Shown: positions 9,437 to 17,630 of the stretch, one piece after another
Layout of the letters: each line of letters opens with the position of its first letter
Position numbering within the stretch: position 1 is the first letter of the stretch
Assembly: GCF_039540375.1 (NCBI RefSeq)
Contig: NZ_BAABEX010000028.1
Span: 42,554-106,553 of the forward strand
From: Acidovorax_G lacteus
GTDB taxonomy: Bacteria > Pseudomonadota > Gammaproteobacteria > Burkholderiales > Burkholderiaceae_C
Direction of reading: 5' to 3'
Length of the DNA: 64,000 nucleotides
Made by a program: the position numbers and the translations under genes
Notes under the pieces: generated by a model
Told to the model about the DNA's origin: nothing
What the model saw: the letters and a program-made list of their open reading frames with translations, nothing else
The model's database searches: none

Positions 9437-10732
9437 ATGTCTTCTGCGTGGAAGTTTGAAACCCGCTCCGTGCACGCCGGTTACCGGCCCGACCCCACCA
9501 CACGCGCCGTGGCCGTGCCCATTTACCAAACGGCCGCGTACGCGTTCGACAGCGCGCAGCACGGTGCCGACCTGTTCGACCTGAAGGTGCCGGGCAACAT
9601 CTACACCCGCATCATGAACCCCACGCAGGACGTGCTGGAGCAGCGCGTGGCGGCACTGGAAGGCGGCATTGCGGCGCTGGCGCTGGCCTCGGGGCAGGCG
9701 GCCGTGACCTACGCCATCCAGACCATTGCCGAGGCCGGGGACAACATCGTCTCCAGCACCGCGCTGTACGGCGGCACCTACAACCTGCTGGCGCACACGT
9801 TGCCGCAGTTCGGCATCACCACGCGCTTTGCCGACCACCGCAATCCCGCCAGCTTCGAGCCGCTGATCGACGCACGCACCAAGGCGATCTTTGTCGAGTC
9901 CATCGGCAATCCGCAGGGCAATATCACCGACATCGCGGCCGTGGCCGCCATCGCCCATCGGCACGGCGTGCCGCTGATCGTGGACAACACCGTGGCGTCG
10001 CCCTACCTGCTGCGCCCCATCGAGCACGGGGCCGACATCGTGGTGCATTCGCTCACCAAGTACCTGGGCGGGCACGGCACCAGCATCGGCGGGGCCATCG
10101 TGGACAGCGGCAAGTTTCCGTGGGCCGAGCACAAGGAGCGCTTCAAGCGCCTGAACGAGCCCGACGTGAGCTACCACGGCGTGGTCTATACCGAGGCGCT
10201 GGGCCCAGCCGCCTACATCGGCCGCGCGCGCGTGGTGCCGCTGCGCAACACGGGCGCGGCGATCTCGCCGTTCAACGCCTTCCTGATCCTGCAAGGTATC
10301 GAGACCCTCGCCTTGCGCATGGAGCGCATCAACGCCAACACGCTGCGCGTGGCGCAGTTCCTGGCGCAGCACGCGCGCGTGGGCTGGGTCAACTACGCGG
10401 GCCTGCCCCATCACCCCGACCATGCGCTGGCGCAGCGCTATCTGGGCGGCCAGGCTTCGGGCCTGCTCACCTTTGGCGTCAAGCCGCGCGAAGGCGACGG
10501 CCGTGCCGCCGGGGCGCGGTTCCTGGATGCGCTGCAGCTCTTCACACGGCTGGTGAACATCGGCGATGCGAAGTCGCTGGCCACGCACCCGGCCTCGACC
10601 ACGCACCGCCAGCTCTCGCCAGAGGAACTGGTGCGGGCTGGAGTGCCCGAGGATGCGGTGCGGCTATCGGTGGGGATTGAGCACATCGACGATTTGCTGG
10701 CCGATCTGGAGCAGGCGTTGGCGGCGGTTTGA
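9437..10732 (+). CDS. metY: O-acetylhomoserine sulfhydrylase (aminocarboxypropyltransferase) MetY
   Basis: A 431-residue PLP enzyme of the Cys/Met metabolism fold-type I family. Landmarks are KFETRSVHAGYRPDPTTRA, the YGGTYNLLAHTL cofactor loop, VDNTVASPYLLRPI and the Schiff-base Lys208 in HSLTKYLGGHGTSIGG. The length and the LFTRLVNIGDAKSLATHP segment match MetY (425-435 residues) rather than MetB/MetC (~380-400). It makes homocysteine from O-acetylhomoserine and sulfide, giving the sulfur freed by the upstream catabolic genes a direct route to methionine. AAAGGA lies 9 bases before the ATG. No convincing terminator follows; the repeat element begins within 20 bp. Confidence 0.93.
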   Translation: MSSAWKFETRSVHAGYRPDPTTRAVAVPIYQTAAYAFDSAQHGADLFDLKVPGNIYTRIMNPTQDVLEQRVAALEGGIAALALASGQAAVTYAIQTIAEAGDNIVSSTALYGGTYNLLAHTLPQFGITTRFADHRNPASFEPLIDARTKAIFVESIGNPQGNITDIAAVAAIAHRHGVPLIVDNTVASPYLLRPIEHGADIVVHSLTKYLGGHGTSIGGAIVDSGKFPWAEHKERFKRLNEPDVSYHGVVYTEALGPAAYIGRARVVPLRNTGAAISPFNAFLILQGIETLALRMERINANTLRVAQFLAQHARVGWVNYAGLPHHPDHALAQRYLGGQASGLLTFGVKPREGDGRAAGARFLDALQLFTRLVNIGDAKSLATHPASTTHRQLSPEELVRAGVPEDAVRLSVGIEHIDDLLADLEQALAAV

Positions 10733-10870
10733 GGGGGAGGGGAATGGCTTCTCGTGCTTTTGAATCAAGCACGAGTAGCTATCAGATTTATAGCGTTTTC
10801 TTGGTTTGGCGGTTGTGGGCCGCTGGGGTATGTTGCGTTCCGAGGCCGGGATGTGCGCCCGGCGGCGCAG

Positions 10871-10902
10871 TGACTTTCTTTTGGGTCGCCAAAAGAAAGT
10901 CA
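10871..10902. repeat. Perfect hairpin of left half-element
   Basis: TGACTTTCTTTTGG, four-base loop GTCG, then CCAAAAGAAAGTCA: a 14-bp perfect stem. Its partner in the right half-element has the same core with different but still paired outer bases. Confidence 0.85.
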
Positions 10903-11451
10903 CCAAAGAAAAGGCGACCCTACAGGCTGCGACCCCAGCCGCACTGTCGTGCGTCTGGGGCAACCTGCGGTGCTCGCGCCTGGGGTGCGCCGCATAACTC
11001 ACTTCGCGCCTGGGGCGCTGCGTTCGGACAAATGCGGCGAGCTAGAAGGACGAAGCCTGCGTGTCCTGCGGCACGCAGGCCACCCCAGGCGCTGCGCTCC
11101 TCGGCGCATCCTGAAGGGGGGTGGGAGCGGGCCATTGCTGCGCTCGGCCCAACGGGGGCACCACCGCTGTGGGCTTATCCATCGCCAGCCGAGCGTGGTG
11201 CGACCGGGGTCGGCGTCACTGCGCAGCAGCAGCCGACTGCTGCCCTTCCCCTCGGCTGCGACGAGGAGCGCAGGGCGCGGGGCGAGCGGGTGTGCCGCAG
11301 GACACACCCGCATCGTGGACTGACTTGCTGCGGTTGTCCGAGCGGAGCGCGATCAGCGCGCAGCGAGTTCCGCAGCACGCCCTGTGACCGAGCACCGCAG
11401 GGTGCCCGGAGCGAAGCGCAGGGACGCAGACGTGGGGTCGCCTTTTCTTTG

Positions 11452-11485
11452 CCTTCTTTCTTTTGGCGATCCAAAAGAAAGAAGG
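11452..11485. repeat. Perfect hairpin of right half-element
   Basis: CCTTCTTTCTTTTGG, loop CGAT, then CCAAAAGAAAGAAGG: a 15-bp perfect stem. The outer pairs differ from the left copy at 10871-10902 on both strands, i.e. compensating changes. Confidence 0.85.
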
Positions 11486-11560
11486 TGCGCCGCCGGGCGC
11501 ACATCCCGGCCCCGGAATACAGCACAAACCAGCAGCCAACTATCGCCAACACAGTCAAAC

Positions 11561-11608
11561 GCTATGAATTTCATAGCTGCTTGTGCTTGAATAACAAGCA
11601 CAAGCAGC
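11561..11608 (+). repeat. Short palindromic repeat, full copy
   Basis: A GCTAT/ATAGC hairpin (11561-11577) is fused to a 13-bp perfect stem GCTGCTTGTGCTT / AAGCACAAGCAGC (11576-11608) with loop GAATAAC. It forms the right end of the composite element and lies 42 bp downstream of the stop of the minus-strand DUF4130 gene, where it may also act as a transcription stop. Confidence 0.85.
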
Positions 11609-11649
11609 CCGTTCGGCTCAAATTCCCTGCGAAGTCTTCACCAGCCCGC

Positions 11650-12591
11650 TCAACCCCTGGGCAACCTGCGCTGCGGCGTCGTCGGCTCTGCGGCCAGCAT
11701 GCGGCCGCTGTGCTCGGCGGCGCCCTGAGCCAGCTCGCCGATCAGCGCGGCCTCGGGCAGGTTGTGCCAGTAGCGGCGGGGCATTTCGCGCCGCATCATG
11801 TCCAGCTTGAGCCGCGCGGGGTTGAAGGTGCTGCGGTAGTAGGTGAGCCACAGCGCCTCGCCCGCGTCGGGTGCGGGGGCGTCGCTGCGTTGGGCGCCCG
11901 GGCCCACGTCCAGGCGGTGGCCGTCCCAGCGCAGGCTGGCATCGGGCGTGAGCAGCGCCCAGCGCATCTGCGTGAAGCGGCGCACAAAAAAGGGCGCATT
12001 GGCTTCGGTGATGTGATGCGCGGGCTCGAACCAGGCGATGTGCAGGGTCTGCCCGTCGGCTTCGGTGGTGGGCCGAAAGCGCACGAAGGCGCGCATCTTG
12101 TGCATGTCGCGCCGTACGGCCTGGGCCATGCGCTGCAGGCGCTGCCAGTCGGCGTCGAGCGCGTCGTGCCGCAGCGCCGGCTGCTGCTGGCAGCGCCACA
12201 GCCAGCGGTACAGCAGCGTCCAGCGCTGCGGGTCGCGGTGCAGGGCGGCGCTTTGCAGCTGGCCCAGCAGTGCGGCGGGCAGGCGCAGGGTGGGGGCTGT
12301 GTGGGGCAACGTGTGGCGCGGTGGCGGGGTTATGGCCTCTGGCGGGCTGGCCTGCGCTGTGGCGACGCCAGGCGGCGTGCCCTGGGCGGCGGTGTTGCCA
12401 AGCGCAACGGCTGGGACATCGGCCGGGCCATCGGCAGCGGCCTCGGCGGCCGCCCACAGGTCGGCCGGGCCCACGCGGGGCTGGTCGTGCCACTGCACGG
12501 TCTCGGGCGGCGTGCCTGCCTGCAGCAGGCCGCGGGCCGCGTGGCGAAAGCCGTCCCAGTCGGTGGGGCTGTGCAGGGTGATGGCGGGCAT
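11650..12591 (-). CDS. TIGR03915-type DNA metabolism protein (DUF4130 domain)
   Basis: A 313-residue protein with the DUF4130 family pattern. The N-terminus SPTDWDGFRHAARGLLQAGT is typical, followed by a Pro/Ala-rich linker (~45-100), then LLYRWLWRCQ, DADWQRLQRMAQAVRRDMHKMRAFVRFR, WFEPAHHITEANAPFFVRRF, SLRWDGHRLDVGPG and LTYYRSTFNPARLKLDMMRREMPRRYW. Families of this kind are encoded next to a radical-SAM partner and are thought to act on DNA; the biochemical role is unknown. In many genomes this protein is fused to a C-terminal UdgX-type uracil-DNA-binding domain; here it stops after the DUF4130 part. It begins 21 bp after the radical-SAM stop on the same strand, so it is co-transcribed. No good ribosome site is visible. 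Confidence 0.85.
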   Translation of the reverse strand: MPAITLHSPTDWDGFRHAARGLLQAGTPPETVQWHDQPRVGPADLWAAAEAAADGPADVPAVALGNTAAQGTPPGVATAQASPPEAITPPPRHTLPHTAPTLRLPAALLGQLQSAALHRDPQRWTLLYRWLWRCQQQPALRHDALDADWQRLQRMAQAVRRDMHKMRAFVRFRPTTEADGQTLHIAWFEPAHHITEANAPFFVRRFTQMRWALLTPDASLRWDGHRLDVGPGAQRSDAPAPDAGEALWLTYYRSTFNPARLKLDMMRREMPRRYWHNLPEAALIGELAQGAAEHSGRMLAAEPTTPQRRLPRG

Positions 12592-12612
12592 GGCGGCGGC
12601 GTGCGGGGGCGC

Positions 12613-14034
12613 TCAGGCGTCGAACAGCGAGGCCTGCTGCGGCACACGGGCGGGTGGGGCAAGGGCCGCCGGGGTGGCGGCCGCGGTGCCCAGGGGCAGG
12701 GCCATGCCGGGCACCGCGGCGGTGCCGCTGCGCACGCTGGGGCGGCGGCCGGCCTGCAGCAGGCGCTGGGCCAGGGCGGGGTCGTCCAGTGTGCGGGTGG
12801 GGCGGTGGTCGGCCACTTCCACAAAGGGCAGCACCCGCGCCAGCGGCACGCGCAGGCGGGCCAGGTCGGCATGGCGCAGCTGGCGCACGCGGCGCGCGGC
12901 CAGCAGGCGCTGCACGCTCTGCACGCCCAGTCCGGGCACGCGCAGCAGCAGCTCGCGCGGCGCGGTGTTGAGGTTGACCGGAAAGCGCTCGCGGTGCGCA
13001 AGCGCCCAGGCGAGTTTGGGGTCCATGTCGAGCGACAGCATGCCGCTGCCGCTGGCGCTGCCGCCGGTTGCGCCACCCACGGGCGTGGCGGGCACGATCT
13101 CGTCGTGCGCAAAGCCGTAGAAGCGCATGAGCCAGTCGGCCTGGTAGAGCCGGTGCTCGCGCAGCAGCGGCGGGGCCTGTAGGGGCAGGGCGCGCGCTGC
13201 GTCGGGGATGGGGCTGAAGGCCGAGTAGTACACGCGCCGCAGCCGGTGCTGGCCGTAGAGCTGCGCGCTGGTGGCGAGGATGGCGCGGTCGTCGGCCGCG
13301 TCGGCGCCCACGATCATTTGCGTGCTCTGCCCGCCCGGGGCAAAGCGCGGCACGGCGGCCCGCCGTGCGCGGCCGGTGTGCGGCAGCGACACCACGCGCG
13401 CGGCCGCCTGCTCGCGCTGCGCGCTGCGGTGCGCCTCGATGTGCGTGGCAATGCGCGCCATCGAGCGTTCGATGGCCGGGCCGTCCTTTTCAGGGGCGAG
13501 GCGGGCCAGGCCTTCGGCCGTGGGCAGCTCGATGTTGATGCTCAGCCGGTCGGCGTAGCGGCCCGCGCGCGCGAGCAACTCGGGCGAGGCGTCGGGGATG
13601 GTCTTGAGGTGGATGTAGCCGCGAAAGTCGTGCTCTTCGCGCAGCAGGCGCGCGACTTCGACCACCTGCTCCATGGTGTAGTCGGGGCTCTGGATGATGC
13701 CGCTCGACAAAAACAGCCCCTCGATGCAGTTGCGCCGGTAAAAGTCGAGCGTAAGCGCCACCACCTCCTCGGCCGCGAAGCGTGCGCGCGGCACGTTGCT
13801 GCTGGCGCGGTTGACGCAGTACAGGCAGTCGTACAGGCAGAAGTTGGTCAGCAGGATCTTGAGCAGCGAGATGCAGCGCCCATCGGGCGTGTAGCTGTGG
13901 CAGATGCCCATGCCCTCGGTCGAGCCGATGCCCCGCCCGCCCACCGAATGGCGCTTGGCCGCGCCGCTCGAAGCGCAGGAGGCGTCGTACTTGGCCGCGT
14001 CGGCCAGGATGGCGAGTTTGCGTTGCAATTCCAC
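12613..14034 (-). CDS. Putative DNA modification/repair radical SAM protein
   Basis: A 473-residue radical-SAM enzyme. The N-terminus ELQRKLAILADAAKYDASC is highly typical of this family, followed by the [4Fe-4S] ligands Cys66-x3-Cys70-x2-Cys73 (FCLYDCLYC). The TIM-barrel segments include LFLSSGIIQSPDYTMEQVVE, FRGYIHLKTIPDASPELL and LSINIELPTAEGL. The C-terminal third holds a helix-hairpin-helix DNA-binding unit (LLLRVPGLGVQSVQRLLAARR). The start is GTG at 14034, fixed by the conserved N-terminus. The first base of that start codon lies inside a LexA-like palindrome, and there is almost no room for a leader. It is the first gene of a two-gene unit with the DUF4130 protein. Substrate and reaction are unknown; the family name and domain make-up suggest DNA repair or modification. 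Confidence 0.88.
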   Translation of the reverse strand: MELQRKLAILADAAKYDASCASSGAAKRHSVGGRGIGSTEGMGICHSYTPDGRCISLLKILLTNFCLYDCLYCVNRASSNVPRARFAAEEVVALTLDFYRRNCIEGLFLSSGIIQSPDYTMEQVVEVARLLREEHDFRGYIHLKTIPDASPELLARAGRYADRLSINIELPTAEGLARLAPEKDGPAIERSMARIATHIEAHRSAQREQAAARVVSLPHTGRARRAAVPRFAPGGQSTQMIVGADAADDRAILATSAQLYGQHRLRRVYYSAFSPIPDAARALPLQAPPLLREHRLYQADWLMRFYGFAHDEIVPATPVGGATGGSASGSGMLSLDMDPKLAWALAHRERFPVNLNTAPRELLLRVPGLGVQSVQRLLAARRVRQLRHADLARLRVPLARVLPFVEVADHRPTRTLDDPALAQRLLQAGRRPSVRSGTAAVPGMALPLGTAAATPAALAPPARVPQQASLFDA

Positions 14035-14050
14035 TGTGTAAATTTACAGT
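14033..14050 (-). promoter_or_regulatory. LexA-like SOS box on the radical-SAM start codon
   Basis: ACTGT-GTAAATTT-ACAGT: CTGT (14034-14037), eight bases, ACAG (14046-14049), with matching outer A/T. CTGT-N8-ACAG is the LexA operator form of gamma- and betaproteobacteria. It ends on the first base of the GTG start, so a bound repressor would block transcription. On the minus strand the half TGTAAAT could also serve as a -10 for a nearly leaderless mRNA. The match is by eye; binding is inferred. Confidence 0.65.
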
Positions 14051-14100
14051 GCTTGGATGCTGGACGCCAGCGTAGGGTTTTGCGGTGGTGGCAGGTGTTT

Positions 14101-14144
14101 GCTATTGATTTGATAGCTGCTCGTGCTTGGTTCTGAGGCACGAG
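14101..14144 (+). repeat. Short palindromic repeat, degenerate right stem
   Basis: GCTAT/ATAGC hairpin (14101-14117), then CTCGTGC (14120-14126) pairing with GCACGAG (14138-14144) over a longer loop. It has the same orientation as the copy at 11561-11608; together they bracket the radical-SAM module. The rest of the 361-bp gap 14035-14395 holds only the SOS-like box and the gapA terminator. Confidence 0.75.
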
Positions 14145-14287
14145 AGCCCCAAAACACCTTCACCCCTGACGCCTTCACCCATGCCGCCCCCGGTCGCGTT
14201 GCAGGCGCACTGTGCGGTGGCAGTGGCGCTGCGGCCCTGGCCGCTGGCGCCTTCTGCGAGGTGAGGGGGCGCCGCCTGCCCGGGCGC

Positions 14288-14323
14288 AAAAAAAGGCCGG
14301 CGGCCCTTGCGGGCGACCGGCCT
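14288..14323 (-). terminator. Rho-independent terminator of tkt-gapA
   Basis: On the minus strand AGGCCGG, inner paired CGCCC/GGGC with a GCAA loop, CCGGCCT, then seven T. It lies 72 bp past the gapA stop. Confidence 0.85.
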
Positions 14324-14395
14324 GAACGGTAGTTGCATGCAGTGTGCGCGGTCTGTGCCCTGTTCAGCAGGGCAGGCCGCGCGGGGCGTGTCGGT

Positions 14396-15394
14396 TTACT
14401 TCGCGACGACGCGGGCCATTTCCAGGCACTTGTTCGAGTAGCCCCATTCGTTGTCGTACCAGGCCACCACCTTCACGAAGGTGCCGTCCAGGGCAATGCC
14501 GGCTTCGGCGTCGAACACCGAGGTGCAGACTTCACCGCGGAAGTCGGTGGCGACCACCTTGTCCTCGGTGTAGCCCAGCACGCCCTTGAGCGCGCCCTGG
14601 CTCTGGGCCTTCATTTCGGCGCAGATGTCCTTGTAGCTGGCTTCGGTGTTCAGCTCGACCGTCAGGTCCACCACCGACACGTCGGAGGTGGGCACGCGGA
14701 AGGACATGCCGGTCAGCTTCTTGTTGAGCGAGGGGATCACCACGCCCACGGCCTTGGCAGCGCCAGTGCTCGAAGGAATGATGTTTTCCAGGATGCCGCG
14801 GCCGCCGCGCCAGTCCTTGTTGCTCGGGCCGTCCACCGTCTTTTGCGTGGCGGTGGCGGCGTGCACCGTGGTCATCAGGCCGCGCTTGATGCCCCACTTG
14901 TCGTGCAGCACCTTGGCCACGGGGGCCAGGCAGTTGGTGGTGCACGAGGCGTTGGAGATGATGGCCTGGCCAGCGTAGGAGCCGTGGTTCACGCCGTACA
15001 CAAACATGGGCGTGTCGTCCTTCGAAGGGGCCGACATGATCACCTTCTTGGCACCAGCGGCCAGGTGCTTCTCGGCGCTGGCCTTGTCCAGGAACAGGCC
15101 CGTGGCCTCGATCACGATGTCGGCACCGACTTCGTTCCACTTCAGGTTGGCGGGGTCGCGTTCCTGGGTCAGGCGGATCTTCTTGCCGTTGACGACCAGC
15201 GTGCTGCCTTCGACCGACACCTCGCCCTGGAAGCGGCCGTGCACGCTGTCGTACTTCAGCATGTAGGCCAGGTAGTCAGGCTCGAGCAGGTCGTTGATGC
15301 CCACGATCTCCACGTCCGAGAAGTTCTCCACCGCGGCGCGGAACACCATGCGGCCGATACGGCCGAAGCCGTTGATGCCAATCTTGATCGTCAT
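14396..15394 (-). CDS. gapA: Glyceraldehyde-3-phosphate dehydrogenase, type I
   Basis: A 332-residue GAPDH. The NAD-binding start is IKIGINGFGRIGRMVFRA; the catalytic Cys151 sits in SNASCTTNCLAP; TTVHAATATQK, RGGRGILENIIPSSTGAAKA and the end WYDNEWGYSNKCLEM complete the family set. It interconverts glyceraldehyde-3-phosphate and 1,3-bisphosphoglycerate in central carbon metabolism. Asp35 in the GINDLLEP segment favours NAD over NADP. It is the second gene after tkt with a 32-bp gap and has its own terminator, so the two form one operon. Confidence 0.97.
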   Translation of the reverse strand: MTIKIGINGFGRIGRMVFRAAVENFSDVEIVGINDLLEPDYLAYMLKYDSVHGRFQGEVSVEGSTLVVNGKKIRLTQERDPANLKWNEVGADIVIEATGLFLDKASAEKHLAAGAKKVIMSAPSKDDTPMFVYGVNHGSYAGQAIISNASCTTNCLAPVAKVLHDKWGIKRGLMTTVHAATATQKTVDGPSNKDWRGGRGILENIIPSSTGAAKAVGVVIPSLNKKLTGMSFRVPTSDVSVVDLTVELNTEASYKDICAEMKAQSQGALKGVLGYTEDKVVATDFRGEVCTSVFDAEAGIALDGTFVKVVAWYDNEWGYSNKCLEMARVVAK

Positions 15395-15426
15395 AGCTCA
15401 GGTCTCTCCAGTAGTGCTTGCAAAAA

Positions 15427-17469
15427 TCACTTGCGCTTGAGCACCGCCTGCACGGTGGCGGCCACGTTCTCTTCGGTGAAGCCGAAGTGCTTGAACAGCA
15501 CCGGCGCCGGAGCGGATTCGCCGTAGGTGTCGATGCCCACGACGGCGGCGCAGCCGTACTTCCACCAGAAGTCGGTCACGCCCATTTCCACGGCAATGCG
15601 CGGCAGGCCAGCGGGCAGCACGGCCTTCTTGTACTTCACGTCTTCGCGGTCGAACGTGGTGGTGCTGGGCATCGAGACCACGCGCACCGGCACCTTCTTG
15701 TCGGCCAGCAGGCGCTGCGCCTTGAGCGCGAGCTGCACTTCCGAGCCGGTGGCGATGATGACGGCCACGGCCTTCTTCTTGAGGCCCACGTCGGCGGGCT
15801 CGGAGAGCACGTAGGCACCGCGCGAGATGTCGCCCAGGTCGCGCTTGGGCGCGTAGGGCAGGTTCTGGCGCGACAGGGCCAGCACCGTGGGCTTGTCGCG
15901 GTTGGACAGGGCCACGCTCCAGGCCACGGCGGTTTCGGCCGTGTCGGCCGGGCGCCAGACGTCCAGGTTCGGAATCAGGCGCAGGCTGGAGACATGCTCG
16001 ATCGACTGGTGCGTGGGGCCGTCTTCGCCCAGCCCGATGGAGTCGTGCGTGAACACATGCACTACGCGCTGCTTCATCAGCGCGGCCATGCGGATGGCGT
16101 TGCGGCTGTAGTCGCTGAAGGTGAGGAAGGTGCCGCCGTACGGAATGAAGCCACCGTGCAGCGCCACGCCGTTCATGATGGCGGCCATGCCGAATTCGCG
16201 CACGCCGTAGTTGATGTGGCGGCCGCCCACGCCGGCTTCGTTCTTGACCACGTGGCCCTGCATGTCAAAGCGCAGGTTGGGCGTGCTCTTGGTGTTGGTG
16301 AGGTTCGAGCCCGTCAGGTCGGCGCTACCGCCCAGCAGTTCGGGCAGCGCGGCGGTGAAGGCTTCCAGCGCGATCTGGCTGGCCTTGCGCGTGGCCACGG
16401 TCTCGGCCTTGGTGTGGGCGGCGACCACGGTGTCCACCGCCACCTGGGCGAACTGCTTGGGCAGGTCGCCGGCCATGCGGCGGGCCAGCTCGGCGGCCAG
16501 CTCGGGGTAGGCGGCCTGGTAGGCGGCAAAGCGCTCGTTCCAGGCGGCCTCGGCCGCGGCGCCGCTGGCCTTGGCGTCCCAGCCGGCGTACACCTCGTCG
16601 GGCACCACAAAGGGCTCGTGCGTCCAGCCCAGGGCTTCGCGCGTGAGGGCGATTTCCTCGGCACCCAACGGCTCGCCGTGGGCCTTGGCGGTGTTGGCGC
16701 GGTTGGGCGAGCCCTTGCCGATGTGCGTCTTGCAGACGATGAGCGTCGGGCGCTCGGTCTGCTTCTTGGCTTCGGCAATGGCGCTGGAAACCGCCTCCAC
16801 GTCGTGGCCGTCGATCGGGCCGATCACGTTCCAGCCGCTGGCCACAAAGCGCAGCGGGGTGTTGTCGGCAAACCAGGGCTGCACCTGGCCGTCAATCGAG
16901 ATGCCGTTGTCGTCGTACAGCGCGATCAGCTTGTTGAGCTTCCAGGCGCCGGCCAGCGAGATGGCCTCCTGGCCAATGCCTTCCATCAGGCAGCCGTCGC
17001 CCAGGAACACATAGGTGTGGTGGTCCACCACAGCGTGGCCGTCGCGGTTGAACTCGGCGGCCAGCAGCTTCTCGGCCAGGGCAAAGCCCACGGCGTTGGT
17101 GATGCCCTGGCCCAGCGGGCCGGTGGTGGTTTCCACGCCCGGGGTGATGCCCACTTCGGGGTGGCCGGCCGTCTTGCTGTGCAGTTGGCGGAAGTTCTTG
17201 AGCTCCTGCATGGGCAGGTTGTAGCCCGTGAGGTGCAGCAGCGCGTACAGCAGCATGGAGCCGTGGCCGTTCGAGAGCACGAAGCGGTCGCGGTCGAACC
17301 ACTGCGGATTCGTCGGGTTGTGCTTGAGGTGCTGGGACCACAGCGCCACGGCCATGTCGGCCATGCCCATGGGTGCGCCGGGGTGGCCCGAATTGGCTTG
17401 TTGAACGGCGTCCATGGCCAATGCGCGGATTGCATTGGCCATCTGGGTGGATTGCGGGGTGTTGGCCAT
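15427..17469 (-). CDS. tktA: Transketolase
   Basis: A 680-residue thiamine-diphosphate enzyme in the usual length range. Seen in order: ANAIRALAMDAVQQANSGHP, LSNGHGSMLLYALLHLTGY, GPLGQGITNAVG, the ThDP motif GDGCLMEG followed by a conserved Asn region, TLIVCKTHIGKGSPN, and the C-terminal domain FTHDSIGLGEDGPTHQSIEH. It transfers two-carbon ketol units in the pentose-phosphate and Calvin-type pathways. A TAAAAT -10-like box on the minus strand (17513-17518) lies 44 bp upstream. Divergent from speD. Confidence 0.97.
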   Translation of the reverse strand: MANTPQSTQMANAIRALAMDAVQQANSGHPGAPMGMADMAVALWSQHLKHNPTNPQWFDRDRFVLSNGHGSMLLYALLHLTGYNLPMQELKNFRQLHSKTAGHPEVGITPGVETTTGPLGQGITNAVGFALAEKLLAAEFNRDGHAVVDHHTYVFLGDGCLMEGIGQEAISLAGAWKLNKLIALYDDNGISIDGQVQPWFADNTPLRFVASGWNVIGPIDGHDVEAVSSAIAEAKKQTERPTLIVCKTHIGKGSPNRANTAKAHGEPLGAEEIALTREALGWTHEPFVVPDEVYAGWDAKASGAAAEAAWNERFAAYQAAYPELAAELARRMAGDLPKQFAQVAVDTVVAAHTKAETVATRKASQIALEAFTAALPELLGGSADLTGSNLTNTKSTPNLRFDMQGHVVKNEAGVGGRHINYGVREFGMAAIMNGVALHGGFIPYGGTFLTFSDYSRNAIRMAALMKQRVVHVFTHDSIGLGEDGPTHQSIEHVSSLRLIPNLDVWRPADTAETAVAWSVALSNRDKPTVLALSRQNLPYAPKRDLGDISRGAYVLSEPADVGLKKKAVAVIIATGSEVQLALKAQRLLADKKVPVRVVSMPSTTTFDREDVKYKKAVLPAGLPRIAVEMGVTDFWWKYGCAAVVGIDTYGESAPAPVLFKHFGFTEENVAATVQAVLKRK

Positions 17470-17512
17470 GGAAGGAACGGCTCCAGCGGTGGGTGTTCAG
17501 GGGAAACCCGGC

Positions 17513-17518
17513 ATTTTA
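17513..17518 (-). promoter_or_regulatory. Putative -10 box of tkt-gapA
   Basis: TAAAAT on the minus strand, 44 bp before the tkt ATG. No clear -35 is visible. The same hexamer sits before fba, purE and purC. Confidence 0.35.
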
Positions 17519-17630
17519 CCGGCCCGCCTTGCGGGCCCCTGGCGCTTCGCCTTGCGCCGCCCTCTGCGGCCCGCGCGGCAGGCGCTGCAGACGGGTCGCA
17601 AGCCCCGGGCGATGCACTACAGTGCGGCCC

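Larger units (their letters stand above)
10751..11608. repeat. Composite inverted-repeat element (~860 bp, two convergent half-copies)
   Basis: This 860-bp gene-free stretch is built of two diverged copies of the same ~350-bp unit in inverted orientation: left unit 10767 to about 11120 (plus), right unit 11588 back to about 11243 (minus). Read outside-in, both carry in order: AAGCACRAG-NAGCTAT, a small ATAGC hairpin, GGCCGGGATGTGCGCCCGG, a long perfect hairpin around TTTCTTTTGG/CCAAAAGAAA, AAAGAAAAGGCGACCC, a CTGCGGTGCTCG block, GTGTCCTGCGGCAC and CTGCGCTCCTCG. Open frames across it are low-complexity Arg/Ala/Pro translations with no start context, so I do not call genes. No transposase is seen. 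It separates metY from the radical-SAM pair. Confidence 0.8.

Noticed and set aside
10920..11440. Possible CRISPR array or small protein genes in the repetitive 11-kb stretch
   Set aside because: Repeated blocks occur once per half-element in inverted orientation, not as regularly spaced direct repeats; the frames lack start context and composition of real proteins.
10729..13182. A very long plus-strand open frame through the repeat element and across the radical-SAM module
   Set aside because: It is antisense to two well-supported genes; its translation is low-complexity and it only reflects high GC content.
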